64,000 nucleotides of DNA from Sulfitobacter sp. OXR-159 (GTDB lineage: Bacteria; Pseudomonadota; Alphaproteobacteria; Rhodobacterales; Rhodobacteraceae), in NCBI RefSeq assembly GCF_034377145.1, contig NZ_CP139710.1, positions 111,245 through 175,244 on the forward strand, given 5' to 3'. Of this stretch, positions 1 through 8,615 are shown piece after piece. The number at the start of each line of letters is the position of its first letter. Positions within the stretch are counted from its first letter, which is position 1. The translations under genes and the position numbers were made by a program. The notes below the pieces were generated by a model. That model was not told where the DNA came from, ran no database searches, and was given only the letters and a program-made list of their open reading frames with translations.

Positions 1-361
1 CAGCGCCTAATCATGAGCTGGTGACGATTTTGGGGGGGCGATAATCAAATCGTGCATTTTCTCAAAAAAAGTTTCACCGCGCCCAAAAGGGTGAGGCCAA
101 CGCAAAGCCATAGCGGTAGAAGGCCATCCCTCGACGCCACCCAATTGGGGCGCAGCATCAAGATCGAGCGGCCGGTTTCAGAACTTTGATGAGCCTATAG
201 CTGGCGCACCGCGACGCGCCAAAAAGTGCAGGCATAATGTGTCTTTGCGGGGCTGCGCATAAGCCTGCTTTCCTGCGCTGCTTTGCCCCGAGCCGTTGCG
301 ATCCGGGTAAAGGCCGTGCAACTACCGCGCATAGCCTGAACGACCTTCTACGAGAGAAAAA
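1..361. other. Upstream region without a recognisable gene
   Basis: No convincing gene is seen on either strand. The last bases carry a purine-rich stretch (GAGAGAAAAA) just before the ATG of the oxidoreductase, which can serve as its ribosome binding site. The promoter of that gene probably lies here, but I see no clear -35/-10 pair. Confidence 0.4.
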
Positions 362-1720
362 ATGCAAATCACTGAGCCGTCCCGCCAAATTGATGTCCTA
401 CATACCACGGATGTGCTCGTTGTTGGCGCAGGCCCGGGGGGCTTGGCCGCAGCTCTGGCTGCTGCACGTGCAGGTGTTGATGTTACACTAGTCGAACGTT
501 TCGGTTGCTTTGGGGGCAATATCACGACCGTGGGCGTGGAAGGCTTTGCTTGGTATCGCCATGAAAAGACCGTTGAAGCAAACGGTATTGGGCGCGAGTT
601 TGAAGAACGTGCCAAGGCGATGGGGGCCGCTGTCCCCGAAGCCCAGTCCCTTAGCTATGAGCTCGACAGCGAAGGGTTCAAAGTCGTTGCGGATCAATTG
701 GTCGAAGAAGCTGGCATCGTGCCGATGCTACATCGTCTGTTCGTCGCGCCCGTTATGGAAGGCGACCGTATCATCGGCATTATCACCGAATCCAAAGCCG
801 GTCGGGAAGCTATCCTTGGTAAAGTGGTCATTGACGCCACAGGGGATGCCGACATCGCCCACCGCGCCGGAGCGCCCGTCACCCACCCCCCTCGGGAAGA
901 GTTGCAGGCTGCAAGCGTCATGTTCCACGTCGCGGGCGTGGACAAGAAAAAGTTCATGGAAGAGGTGCATGCCAACCCGCAGACCTATTCCGATTGGTCC
1001 ACTGGCGAATGGACAGTCGAAACCGACGGCAAAGAAGACGAGATGTTTTCGCCTTTCCTCAAAAAACCGTTTGAAGCGGCGCGCAAAGCCGGGGTCATTC
1101 CCGCGGATCTGACCACCATCGCAGGCACTTGGGGCGCGGTGCATGACAGCGGTGAGATGACCTATATGAACCTGGTCCATCTAGACAATTGCGATGGGAC
1201 CGACCCCAAAGACCTTACTCACTTCGAAATCGAGGGCCGCCGCCAAGCGATGATGGCCATTGAAGCCTTGCGCAGGTTTGCGCCTGGATGCGAGGGCGTC
1301 CGCCTGCGCAACTTCGGTATGACGCTAGGAGTGCGGGACACGCGCAAAATCGATGCGATCTATAACATGACAGAAACGGATGTGCGCCACGAAGCACGCT
1401 TTGAGGACAGCATCGGTATTTATCCGGAATTTATCGACGGCTATGGGGTCCTCATCCTGCCGACGACAGGGCGTTACATGCACATTCCCTATCGATCATT
1501 GCTGCCCAAAAAAATCAAAGGATTGTTGGTCGCGGGGCGTGCGACCGGGGGGGACCGTATCGCCCACGCCGCAACGCGCAACATGGCGTGCTGCGCTGTC
1601 GCAGGGCAAGGTGCCGGGATTGCCGCAGCTCAAGCAGTCAAATCGCGATCGGAACTAGAGAATGTCGATCTGGCTGCCATTCACAAGGAGTTGGATCGGC
1701 AGGGCGTACGTCGGGTATGA
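362..1720 (+). CDS. FAD-dependent oxidoreductase (FAD_oxidored-like)
   Basis: A 452-aa flavoprotein. Near the N terminus (residues about 17-45) is the dinucleotide-binding fold VLVVGAGPGGLAAALAAARAG followed by the acidic end of the second strand (VTLVERFG), the FAD-binding GxGxxG motif. A second typical block is VVIDATGDADIAHRAGAP at about residue 158, seen in the FAD-dependent oxidoreductase family with a GDAD signature. Near the C terminus the GLLVAGRATGGDRIAHAATRNMACC stretch resembles the second FAD contact and ends with a helix rich in Ala. No signal peptide or membrane segment is visible, so it should be cytoplasmic. The substrate cannot be told from sequence. It stands alone, is followed by a strong hairpin, and nothing nearby points to a pathway. 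Start chosen at the ATG directly after a purine-rich ribosome binding site. Confidence 0.85.
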   Translation: MQITEPSRQIDVLHTTDVLVVGAGPGGLAAALAAARAGVDVTLVERFGCFGGNITTVGVEGFAWYRHEKTVEANGIGREFEERAKAMGAAVPEAQSLSYELDSEGFKVVADQLVEEAGIVPMLHRLFVAPVMEGDRIIGIITESKAGREAILGKVVIDATGDADIAHRAGAPVTHPPREELQAASVMFHVAGVDKKKFMEEVHANPQTYSDWSTGEWTVETDGKEDEMFSPFLKKPFEAARKAGVIPADLTTIAGTWGAVHDSGEMTYMNLVHLDNCDGTDPKDLTHFEIEGRRQAMMAIEALRRFAPGCEGVRLRNFGMTLGVRDTRKIDAIYNMTETDVRHEARFEDSIGIYPEFIDGYGVLILPTTGRYMHIPYRSLLPKKIKGLLVAGRATGGDRIAHAATRNMACCAVAGQGAGIAAAQAVKSRSELENVDLAAIHKELDRQGVRRV

Positions 1721-1754
1721 CGCGGCGCAGCTGTTAAGTCACAACTGCGCCGCG
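1721..1754. terminator. Hairpin terminator after the oxidoreductase gene
   Basis: Two 14-base arms (CGCGGCGCAGCTGT and ACAACTGCGCCGCG) pair at 13 of 14 positions around a 6-base loop, directly behind the stop codon. It is followed by a short CCTTTA stretch. It sits between convergent genes and may serve both. Confidence 0.7.
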
Positions 1755-1771
1755 CCTTTAAAGCCGGAGCA

Positions 1772-2290
1772 TTACGCTACTGCAGGATGAAAGCCTGAAC
1801 CCCGGCCATGCCGACTAAGCTCCTTTAAAGCCGCGCAAAGAACAAACACCATTCCGACGGCTTCCAGCAGCTCCTCGACGTGATAGAACGTCGCATAGAA
1901 GCCATAGGGCCCATACGACGACAGGATTGCACCACTTACCATCTCAAGACCAAATGCGCCGCCAAAAAACATCGCGATCCCCAAAGCGAAACTACGGCGA
2001 GCAGGCGCAGAGGCACTTCGAATTATCAGCGCGAAAATTGCAAGCAGCCCTGCCGCCACAATCATACCGGGGATAACCCAAGCAAAGTGCAAAAAACCGC
2101 TGCCGCCGCCCATAGTGAGTCCAAACCCCTCCAGCCGCTCGTGGATACTGATCATATCGTCCAAAGAAAGCAGTAGGATAGCCGTCGCGGTCAGACCCCA
2201 AACCCTTCGCCGCCTATTCGGCGGTGAAATCGGATCTGTGCGTATCGACTCCACATTCACCCAGCCATCACGCAAGCCCATTCTCGTCAT
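1772..2290 (-). CDS. Multi-pass membrane protein of unknown function
   Basis: A 172-aa protein from the ATG chosen here; an upstream in-frame extension is possible but looks non-coding. About four hydrophobic segments are visible: LTATAILLLSLDDMISIHE, a FLHFAWVIPGMIVAAGLLAIFAL segment, a segment around FALGIAMFFGGAFGLEMVSG, and the HVEELLEAVGMVFVLCAAL segment. Charged or polar residues inside the membrane segments (DD..HE near the start of the first, HVEE before the last) may bind metal or protons. I know similar motifs from unnamed integral membrane proteins in Rhodobacterales, which usually have more segments before the first one here, so this copy may have lost its N terminus. Function unknown. 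It converges on the oxidoreductase gene. Confidence 0.5.
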   Translation of the reverse strand: MTRMGLRDGWVNVESIRTDPISPPNRRRRVWGLTATAILLLSLDDMISIHERLEGFGLTMGGGSGFLHFAWVIPGMIVAAGLLAIFALIIRSASAPARRSFALGIAMFFGGAFGLEMVSGAILSSYGPYGFYATFYHVEELLEAVGMVFVLCAALKELSRHGRGSGFHPAVA

Positions 2291-2427
2291 GAGAAGACAC
2301 GGAGCGCGCAGCCCCCTTTGGCTATGGGCACAAGTCCTACAATGATTGTTCGACCTCAAGCTGGGGATCGTTAAGGCCCGGATAATATGAGCTGTGGCCG
2401 TCTGAGCATACGCGGTTCGGGCTCATG

Positions 2428-2958
2428 TCAGATCTGCAGCTCAGTCTCCAACGTTTTAAGAATGGCAAGCTTTTCATGCGAACTGTGGCAAGGCATGCAG
2501 GCTACGGTCAACGCTCGTTGAAAAAGAGGCTCGAAACGGCTGGAGGGGGCGCCCACAATATTAAGGTCCCCAAGCGCGGCCTTTGCAATTTTCCTGATGG
2601 CCGCCTCAGAGAGTGCGACATGGTTTTGCTTCGTGTCGCTCGCCCAGATCGTCTCCCGCTCGATCCCCAAGAGCGCCCAATGTGTTAAACCCCGCTCAAG
2701 GAAGAGCGACGTGGTGATAACCTGCAGACCAACTTTCCCATAAGAGTTTCCTGGCCCGCCCGGCCTATGTTGAACCTGCGTCCCCAGCAGGGATTTTTTC
2801 GTGGCCCCCCGCTCGATGAAGGTCTGCTCAACGTCTTGCGCGAGCGCCTCAACGGCGCGTGCCGTGGTAATCGTATGGGCTCTCGCCCGCCCGTTGACCT
2901 GTTTCAACGCCTCCTCGATGCGCAGCGCATTTTCGGGTTTGATGACGATTTTCCTCAT
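2428..2958 (-). CDS. Hypothetical protein, 176 aa
   Basis: Unrecognised soluble protein. The start is set at the ATG coding for MRKIVIKPENALRIEEALKQ because AAAGG lies a few bases upstream and the reading frame before it looks unlike protein. The N-terminal half is basic and helical; the middle (GGPGNSYGKVGLQVITTSLFLERG) and the segment THWALLGIERETIWASDTKQ look like a compact alpha/beta domain. No catalytic motif, signal peptide or membrane segment is seen. It lies between a membrane-protein gene and a Fic gene on the same strand, with large gaps on both sides, so it is probably transcribed alone. A plasmid or phage accessory protein is a guess only. Confidence 0.5.
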   Translation of the reverse strand: MRKIVIKPENALRIEEALKQVNGRARAHTITTARAVEALAQDVEQTFIERGATKKSLLGTQVQHRPGGPGNSYGKVGLQVITTSLFLERGLTHWALLGIERETIWASDTKQNHVALSEAAIRKIAKAALGDLNIVGAPSSRFEPLFQRALTVACMPCHSSHEKLAILKTLETELQI

Positions 2959-3215
2959 GACTTCGGTAGCCTTTCTCTTGGACCTCTTTGAAGTTCGAAA
3001 AAGGCCGGTCTTGGCCTTTCCAATGAGGAATTGGGATGATCCCGAAGGAGACAGAAGAAATCTCGTCGTCTTTGAGAAATTATTGTCCCGGGTCGCCCTG
3101 CCTCTCACCCGCCAGCGTCAGCTTCTGTCGGCAAGGCGATGAACTGGAGCCCCGCGGTGCTCGTCTGATACTTGCTTGAAGTGGCCGTCTGGAACTCCTC
3201 CTGTGAGAAGCCTCT

Positions 3216-4310
3216 TTACGTCGCCACCAGTGAATAGCTGGTGCTACGCCCACCTGCCTCATCTTTCTCCAAGGCTCCCAAGTCGATCAGATCAAGAATG
3301 TCGCGATAGGCTGTGTCTTGTGAGCACTTTTCGATCTTCGCATATTTCGACGTGGTGAGTTTTCCTTCGAACCCATCCAAAAGGCGATTGACCATGTCCC
3401 GCTGCCGGTCGTTCATGTTCGACGCTCCATATTCCTCCCAGAACCGCGCCTTCCGGAACACGGTTTCCAGGATGATCTGGGCACCATCAAACGCGCGATC
3501 GAGGCAAGCCAGGAACCAAACGAGCCACGCCGTCACATCAAGCTCTCCTTTCTGTGTTGTCTCGAGCATATCGTAATAGGCGCTGCGCTCTTGTCGAATT
3601 TGCGTCGACATACTGTAGAACCGCTGTGAACTGCCTTCGGATCGCGCCAACGCCATATCCGCGATCGCGCGAGCGATGCGGCCGTTGCCATCATCGAAAG
3701 GATGGATAGTGACGAACCAAAGATGGGCAATTGCGGCATGGATGACTGGGTCGGTGTCGGGTGTTTGATTGAACCAAGTCAGGAAGCGCTGCATCTCAGG
3801 GTCTAGTCTTTGGGCGTCTGGCGCCTCAAAATGCACGCGTTCGCGGCCATAGGGTCCTGACACAACCTCCATCGGACCGTTGCGCCAATTTCCCACCCTG
3901 ATACGGGTCATTCCGCTTCGCCCGGTCGGAAAGAGAGCCGCATGCCAGCCGAACAGACGCTCCGCGTCCAGTGGCTGGTCATACGCTTGGGTCGCGTCCA
4001 GCATCATCTCAACGACACCATCAAGATGGCGATCGGTTGGGATCAGTCCGCCGATTTCGAGCCCGAGCCGCTTCGCGATGGACGAGCGGACCTGATCCTT
4101 GTCGAGCGTTTCCCCCTCGATCTCGCTGCTTTTAACGACATCACTGGTCAGTGTTCTGAGCATCGCCTCGTTACGAAGATCGAAGCCAAGACCCTCCATG
4201 CGCCCCAAAAGCTTACCTTGGCGGTGACGGACCGCAACAAGTTGTGACGACAGCTTGGCCTTATCCCAGATAAACTGCGGCCAGTCATGAAGTTCGTGGA
4301 TGTAAGTCAT
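3216..4310 (-). CDS. Fic family protein (AMPylating enzyme, self-inhibited class)
   Basis: A 364-aa Fic protein. The catalytic motif HPFDDGNGRIAR at residues 203-214 matches HxFx(D/E)GNGRxxR completely, including the catalytic His and the phosphate-binding Gly-Asn-Gly. The inhibitory helix motif (S/T)xxxE(G/N) is present in the N-terminal part as SSEIEG (S61, E65, G66), so this is a class II protein that blocks its own active site. The C-terminal part (KLTTSKYAKIEKCSQDTAYRDI) reads as a winged-helix DNA-binding domain, as is usual for this architecture. Fic enzymes transfer AMP from ATP to hydroxyl groups of target proteins; the target here is unknown. The 117 bp upstream contain GCGGAG/CTCCGC arms and further copies of GCGGAGA, which could be an autoregulatory operator (inference). 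The gene is separate from the recombinase genes upstream. Confidence 0.88.
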   Translation of the reverse strand: MTYIHELHDWPQFIWDKAKLSSQLVAVRHRQGKLLGRMEGLGFDLRNEAMLRTLTSDVVKSSEIEGETLDKDQVRSSIAKRLGLEIGGLIPTDRHLDGVVEMMLDATQAYDQPLDAERLFGWHAALFPTGRSGMTRIRVGNWRNGPMEVVSGPYGRERVHFEAPDAQRLDPEMQRFLTWFNQTPDTDPVIHAAIAHLWFVTIHPFDDGNGRIARAIADMALARSEGSSQRFYSMSTQIRQERSAYYDMLETTQKGELDVTAWLVWFLACLDRAFDGAQIILETVFRKARFWEEYGASNMNDRQRDMVNRLLDGFEGKLTTSKYAKIEKCSQDTAYRDILDLIDLGALEKDEAGGRSTSYSLVAT

Positions 4311-4427
4311 ATTTTACGCATTCTTTGCGGAGATTATACGACGCAAACTCCGCAGGACAATCACAAACACCGCAGCAAACGCGGAGAATAACGGCGACGA
4401 CCTCCGCCTACGAAGCGTTGCCGGACT

Positions 4428-6131
4428 TTACGCGTCGAACACCTCCGCCAATAGCCCGTCAATCATACTTTGGCCCTTGGCCCGCTGCGCCTTTTCAAAT
4501 TGCGCCGCCTGGTAGGCGAGTTGGGATCGCGCATCGCGCTGAGCCGTAAGAGCCAGCGCCATTTCCACCCCTTCTGGCCCCAATTGTCCAAGCTCTGTAT
4601 GTATCCGAGTACGCGCAATATGCGCCCCGGTCCCCATATGCCTGCGCCAAGCGCTGGAAGGATAACCGCCTGCAAGTCCTTTGCCAGATACGTCACGCAG
4701 CACCGTGACCTGATCCGTCTGCGAAAGCGCGCGGAGATGCGCCAGATGATCCACCTTCATTCCGCGCAAAAGCATAGCATTCAGAAAGGGCTCCAGCCGT
4801 TTATGTAATCTGCCGCGTAGGGGCTCATCTTCTTTCGTTGTCGTGATATCGATGCGGTAACAGTCCCCATCATACCATATATCCTCCCCCCAGATGAGCT
4901 GACCGTCTCCCAGTCGCAGAGGGATCAGCGTCCAAAAGGCAATACAGAACGCCTCGTTGAGAAGGCGTATCTTGGTATGACGCCGCTTGGCCTCAGTGCT
5001 CTGCTCCAAAAGTTCATGGGCCAGCTGCCAGGTTTCCTTCAAATCAGGCAGTTGTTCATAACGGCCAAACTTTAGGGGCACGACGGACTGTAAGTCAGAG
5101 CGCAGAGCGTTCTCATGCGCACGGATCGCCTCCAGCGTCAGCCTGTCAATTCCAAGAGCATCTCCAAACTGACGCAGCCGCATGACAGCGGTATGCCGTG
5201 TAGCGGGCCGATCCCCTTGAGACGTATAGGCGGGGGCCTGGCGCGCTTTGGCATGCGCCGTGCGCGCTGCCTCCATGCGCCGGACCCCTTCGATGGTAAT
5301 AGCGACTGTAGCACCTGCATCGATCTGCACTTTTGCATATTCACGCAAGATATCTTCGGTGCTGTCGATCACGGATGCGGCCGGTACTGCTTCATGCAGC
5401 GCCACAAACCCCGTGCGCCACGCCTTCAATTTGGCCCGCCAAGCTGGCGGCAGGGCGTCATAAGCGACGCGCCGTTGCGCTGCAGGGCGCGGCACCGACC
5501 CCGCCTTGGCAACCTGCGCAGGCTCTTTGCGAACGATCGCCTCAGGCAGGATTACATGTGCGGCAGGGCTGCCCGGCATCAAAACATCGATGGCGGCTTT
5601 GAGAGAGCGCAAGCGGCGGCTCGATGTCACATCTGCCCCAAAAGCGAGGTAGTCATCGACCGTGGGTGCCGTGATCCCACGCGCGGCTGTGAACGAAAGA
5701 AACCTGGCGAAAACGCGCAGGTCCTCAAGCGCTACTGCCTTGAACCCTTTTAGGTTGCAGTAAGGAGCCATCAAAGGGTCCGCCCCAAGCGCCTGCCTGT
5801 CTCGACGGTCACAGCTACGGCCGGTGCCTTTCTTTGCACGGATCGCGTCACGTATTGTGCAAAGAACTGGGGTCTCTGGCGGGACCAAACGATCAAACGC
5901 GGTACGCAGGTTCTCCAATTGCCGCGGTGAGGCATCTTCTTCTGCAAACGCAAGGAAATCCGAAACCGTCGGCACAGCGATCGCGCGTGCTTGCGCAAAC
6001 CTAAAGAACTTATCCAAGGTGCGCAGCTCACGTAAGCCAATCTCATCAAGCCTGGGGGCTGCGCGGTAGGGACCAAAATGTGCCGCAGATAGAATCTCTG
6101 CACGGCTGCGGGTATCGTAAGTCTTAGTCAT
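4428..6131 (-). CDS. Divergent tyrosine recombinase-like protein, second gene of a tandem pair
   Basis: A 567-aa protein. The C-terminal third has the look of a tyrosine recombinase catalytic domain: FWTLIPLRLGDGQLIWGED resembles the first arginine block, ITTTKEDEPLRGRL the beta-hairpin lysine region, and the WRRHMGTGAHIARTRIHTELG segment the second arginine block. The final LGPEGVEMALALTAQRDARSQLAYQ contains a Tyr where the nucleophile would be. The HxxR block is not canonical (RIHTELG in place of HxLRHT), so activity is uncertain. The N-terminal part carries two similar helical repeats, each with a segment like LRTLDKFFRFAQARAIAVPTVSDFLAF and LRVFARFLSFTAARGITAPTVDDYLAF, an internal duplication of a core-binding-like domain. 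Its start overlaps the end of the upstream recombinase gene by 8 bp, so the two are translated together and probably act as a pair. Confidence 0.6.
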   Translation of the reverse strand: MTKTYDTRSRAEILSAAHFGPYRAAPRLDEIGLRELRTLDKFFRFAQARAIAVPTVSDFLAFAEEDASPRQLENLRTAFDRLVPPETPVLCTIRDAIRAKKGTGRSCDRRDRQALGADPLMAPYCNLKGFKAVALEDLRVFARFLSFTAARGITAPTVDDYLAFGADVTSSRRLRSLKAAIDVLMPGSPAAHVILPEAIVRKEPAQVAKAGSVPRPAAQRRVAYDALPPAWRAKLKAWRTGFVALHEAVPAASVIDSTEDILREYAKVQIDAGATVAITIEGVRRMEAARTAHAKARQAPAYTSQGDRPATRHTAVMRLRQFGDALGIDRLTLEAIRAHENALRSDLQSVVPLKFGRYEQLPDLKETWQLAHELLEQSTEAKRRHTKIRLLNEAFCIAFWTLIPLRLGDGQLIWGEDIWYDGDCYRIDITTTKEDEPLRGRLHKRLEPFLNAMLLRGMKVDHLAHLRALSQTDQVTVLRDVSGKGLAGGYPSSAWRRHMGTGAHIARTRIHTELGQLGPEGVEMALALTAQRDARSQLAYQAAQFEKAQRAKGQSMIDGLLAEVFDA

Positions 6132-7962
6132 CCATCAATCCGATCATCATGTCTTGGCCCCGCTCAACGAGCTTGAGCGCATTCAGCCAGCCGTAGAACT
6201 GGCGCAAAGTGGCCGCGGTATCGTCGATACGCTTGGCAATCACTTCGATCTCGTTGGGATAGCGATCGAGCAAAAGCGACGTTTGACCATGGCGCATTTG
6301 GTGCGGGGTCATGGGCAAGCCAACAACCGCACGCATGACTTGCGAGAAGTGCGCGGCAAAGAAGTCCGCGTTGAGAGAGCGCCCGGGCGTGCGTACCGCA
6401 GGAAAAAGAAAGGGGCTTGTGTCTGCATGCGCAAAAAGCGGGCGGATTACCTCAAGATACCAGCAAATCGTGTCATATGCGCCGTATTTGTTGCGCGCGA
6501 TCGGGAACTCGATCACGGCATTGTTCTTCGTCACCGCCGCAGGCAAGAAGACCTTGAAGGGCTTTTTACCCTTCTTGGGGATGCGGAACTGCGCGTCTTC
6601 ACCGACGCATGTCAGCGCCATGACATTGCGGCGCCGCAACGGGGCCCCTCCGATTTCAATAGCTGCAAAACATGCGCAAACCCCGAGCATGCGAACTTGG
6701 GAGATCTCAAGCGCTGTGAGTTTGCGACCCTCGGCCTTAGCCTGCGCCAAGATCTTTTCAGCCGCCTCGCGCAGCGTCAGAAAGGACGTGAGAAACCGGC
6801 GCCGCAGGTGCTTCTTTTCCACAAGCCGTTCACAGAATTTGCGGTTGACCTTGGTCATGGATTTTTCGGCCGTGCGGCCTGCACGCGCGGTTTTGTTGTT
6901 CGCGAGAACCTGACGCATACCGCTGCAATCTAGCCCGAGATGCGCGCGCAGCTGGTTGAGGGCTTTGAGATATTTGCGGGCGCTGCGCGGCTCGAGGTGC
7001 CCCTTTGACTTCGGTTCATGCTGGCGGCGAAACAGCTCACCCGCGATGCCATAGAGCGTTTCATCACAAGCCAGGATGGCTTTGAGATCGCCTTCTTCAC
7101 GGCTGATCATGCCGATATCCAATCCCGCCCGTAAAGCTGTGCGAAGAGCAGACTTCATCACATGCGCATGCGGCTCATGCCGATCGGTGAACTCCTTTGC
7201 GACCGGATCCCAGGAATTATTCGTGACACTCTCGATCCAGGAGATGAACTGGACTTCCCATTCTTGCGGGATCTCTTGGTGCGCTGGCGCCCGGCGCTCA
7301 GGCAGAAAGTTGATGGGGCCCGCGGGCAAAAGGGGCAGAAGTTCAGAAAAGGCGCGGAGCTCGTCAAGGCGCTTGAGAGACCGAGCATGAGAGTCTCTCA
7401 CATTGCCGCTGAAATCCCGGTCAATCTGCTGGGCCCGCTCTAAAGTCATATCCCGTGGTTGCCAGCCGTAAGACCGCGCAACGAGCGCAAAGCTTTTCAG
7501 CATCTGGAGCTTCATCGGATGCCAATCCGATATACCTACCCGCCCCTGTACGCGCGGCTCAATGGCCGCAAGCAATACTGTCCAGTCATCCTCCATTGCC
7601 CGCAAGCGGGCTTTCTCGGCGTGAACACCGCAAAACGACTTGAGCGCAGCCAAGAGCCGGCCCCGGAACGTCTTGTAAGCGCGCTCTGTTGGCCAATGAT
7701 CGAGGTCAAAACCCTTCAAAGGGAACCTCTGCGCAATAGCAGCAAGGTCTGCGTCAATCGCAGTCAACGGCCGGTTCAGTATCGATGCGGCCTTATCAAT
7801 CGCGCCCAAGTAGCTTGTTTGGGTGCTGGCAGTAAGATCGGTTCTTGCGGCCGTATAAGCGCGAAACTGTGCAAAGCTGGACACCTCCGAGGGGATGGTG
7901 GAGGCCGCAATGCTTGCCACAGGGGACAAGACGGCAGGGGGTCTGCGAGAGAGATCAAGCAT
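6124..7962 (-). CDS. Large tyrosine recombinase-like integrase, first gene of a tandem pair
   Basis: A 612-aa protein of the tyrosine recombinase/phage integrase fold. In the C-terminal part, GGAPLRRRNVMALTC supplies the first catalytic arginine, KNNAVIEFPI the strand before the second block, MTPHQMRHGQTSLLLD the HxxRH block, and TLRQFYGWLNALK the likely tyrosine nucleophile. The long N-terminal region is helical, with a SAM-like core-binding part (FAQFRAYTAARTDLTASTQTSY). It is much longer than XerC/XerD (about 300 aa) and closer in size to the recombinases of transposons that use two or three different recombinase subunits, such as Tn554 TnpB. It overlaps the next gene by 8 bp. A perfect 15-bp inverted repeat lies about 80 bp upstream of its start and could be a recombination site or operator. 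Confidence 0.72.
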   Translation of the reverse strand: MLDLSRRPPAVLSPVASIAASTIPSEVSSFAQFRAYTAARTDLTASTQTSYLGAIDKAASILNRPLTAIDADLAAIAQRFPLKGFDLDHWPTERAYKTFRGRLLAALKSFCGVHAEKARLRAMEDDWTVLLAAIEPRVQGRVGISDWHPMKLQMLKSFALVARSYGWQPRDMTLERAQQIDRDFSGNVRDSHARSLKRLDELRAFSELLPLLPAGPINFLPERRAPAHQEIPQEWEVQFISWIESVTNNSWDPVAKEFTDRHEPHAHVMKSALRTALRAGLDIGMISREEGDLKAILACDETLYGIAGELFRRQHEPKSKGHLEPRSARKYLKALNQLRAHLGLDCSGMRQVLANNKTARAGRTAEKSMTKVNRKFCERLVEKKHLRRRFLTSFLTLREAAEKILAQAKAEGRKLTALEISQVRMLGVCACFAAIEIGGAPLRRRNVMALTCVGEDAQFRIPKKGKKPFKVFLPAAVTKNNAVIEFPIARNKYGAYDTICWYLEVIRPLFAHADTSPFLFPAVRTPGRSLNADFFAAHFSQVMRAVVGLPMTPHQMRHGQTSLLLDRYPNEIEVIAKRIDDTAATLRQFYGWLNALKLVERGQDMMIGLMDD

Positions 7963-8042
7963 GAGATATCCTTTCAGGGAAGAGGTTGATCATGGAAAAT
8001 GAGGAAACCGCTAAGATGCTGGTTTTTCCGGTTAAATGCGCA

Positions 8043-8101
8043 GCGGACATAAACACCTTCGCGGTTGCCGCCGGTGAAACCGGGGGGGTGTTTATGTCCG
8101 C
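8043..8101. repeat. Perfect 15-bp inverted repeat upstream of the recombinase pair
   Basis: The arms GCGGACATAAACACC and GGTGTTTATGTCCGC are perfect complements, separated by 29 GC-rich bases. Placed about 80 bp before the start of the recombinase operon, it may be a recombination site, an operator or a hairpin in the leader. The arm contains CGGACATAA, which is also part of the box found at the tniA genes and DUF1403 promoters of this window. Confidence 0.6.
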
Positions 8102-8610
8102 ACCACTTGCATGAGGTCTTTGCCGCTTAATGGAGATTGCGATGTCCCGGGGGCCAACGAGCAAGCCGTAGCGCCCCGCGGGACGGGGACCGGCGGTGCC
8201 GTCGACCCACCCATTCGGCGTCCTCAGCAGGCCATTTTTGAAAGCGCCCTCACCCGTTGAGCAAGGCGAGACAAATGGCCATGTACTGGGCGGGGTTTCA
8301 ATTTTGCGGGCCAAGAAGGGCCACCCACAAAACATGCGACGGTAACGATACCGCCTTAGCGCAAGGTCAAACGCTCCGCGGGCCGTCCAACGGGGTGCCC
8401 AGATTACCGGGGATCGCGCAGAGCAGCCCTCTCCGATCCTGTTCTTTTCCAAGACAAGAAATGCGGCGAAGACCTTGCGGGCAAAGAGGGCGTTGAGCGT
8501 CATCTTCGGGAATTACGCCCCGGAGGGGTTGGTCCCAAACTCCGAGGTTAGGCAACGCCCCCCGCCCACAGTGGGGCGACGGCAGACAGCGGGCCCGCAC
8601 ACCGAAGGAC
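8102..8610. other. Intergenic region without a recognised gene
   Basis: Nothing protein-like that I recognise is present on either strand. The frames that stay open here are rich in Arg and Pro and look like shadows of GC-rich non-coding DNA. It separates the inverted repeat from the IS1380-type element. Confidence 0.4.
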
Positions 8611-8615
8611 TTCAT

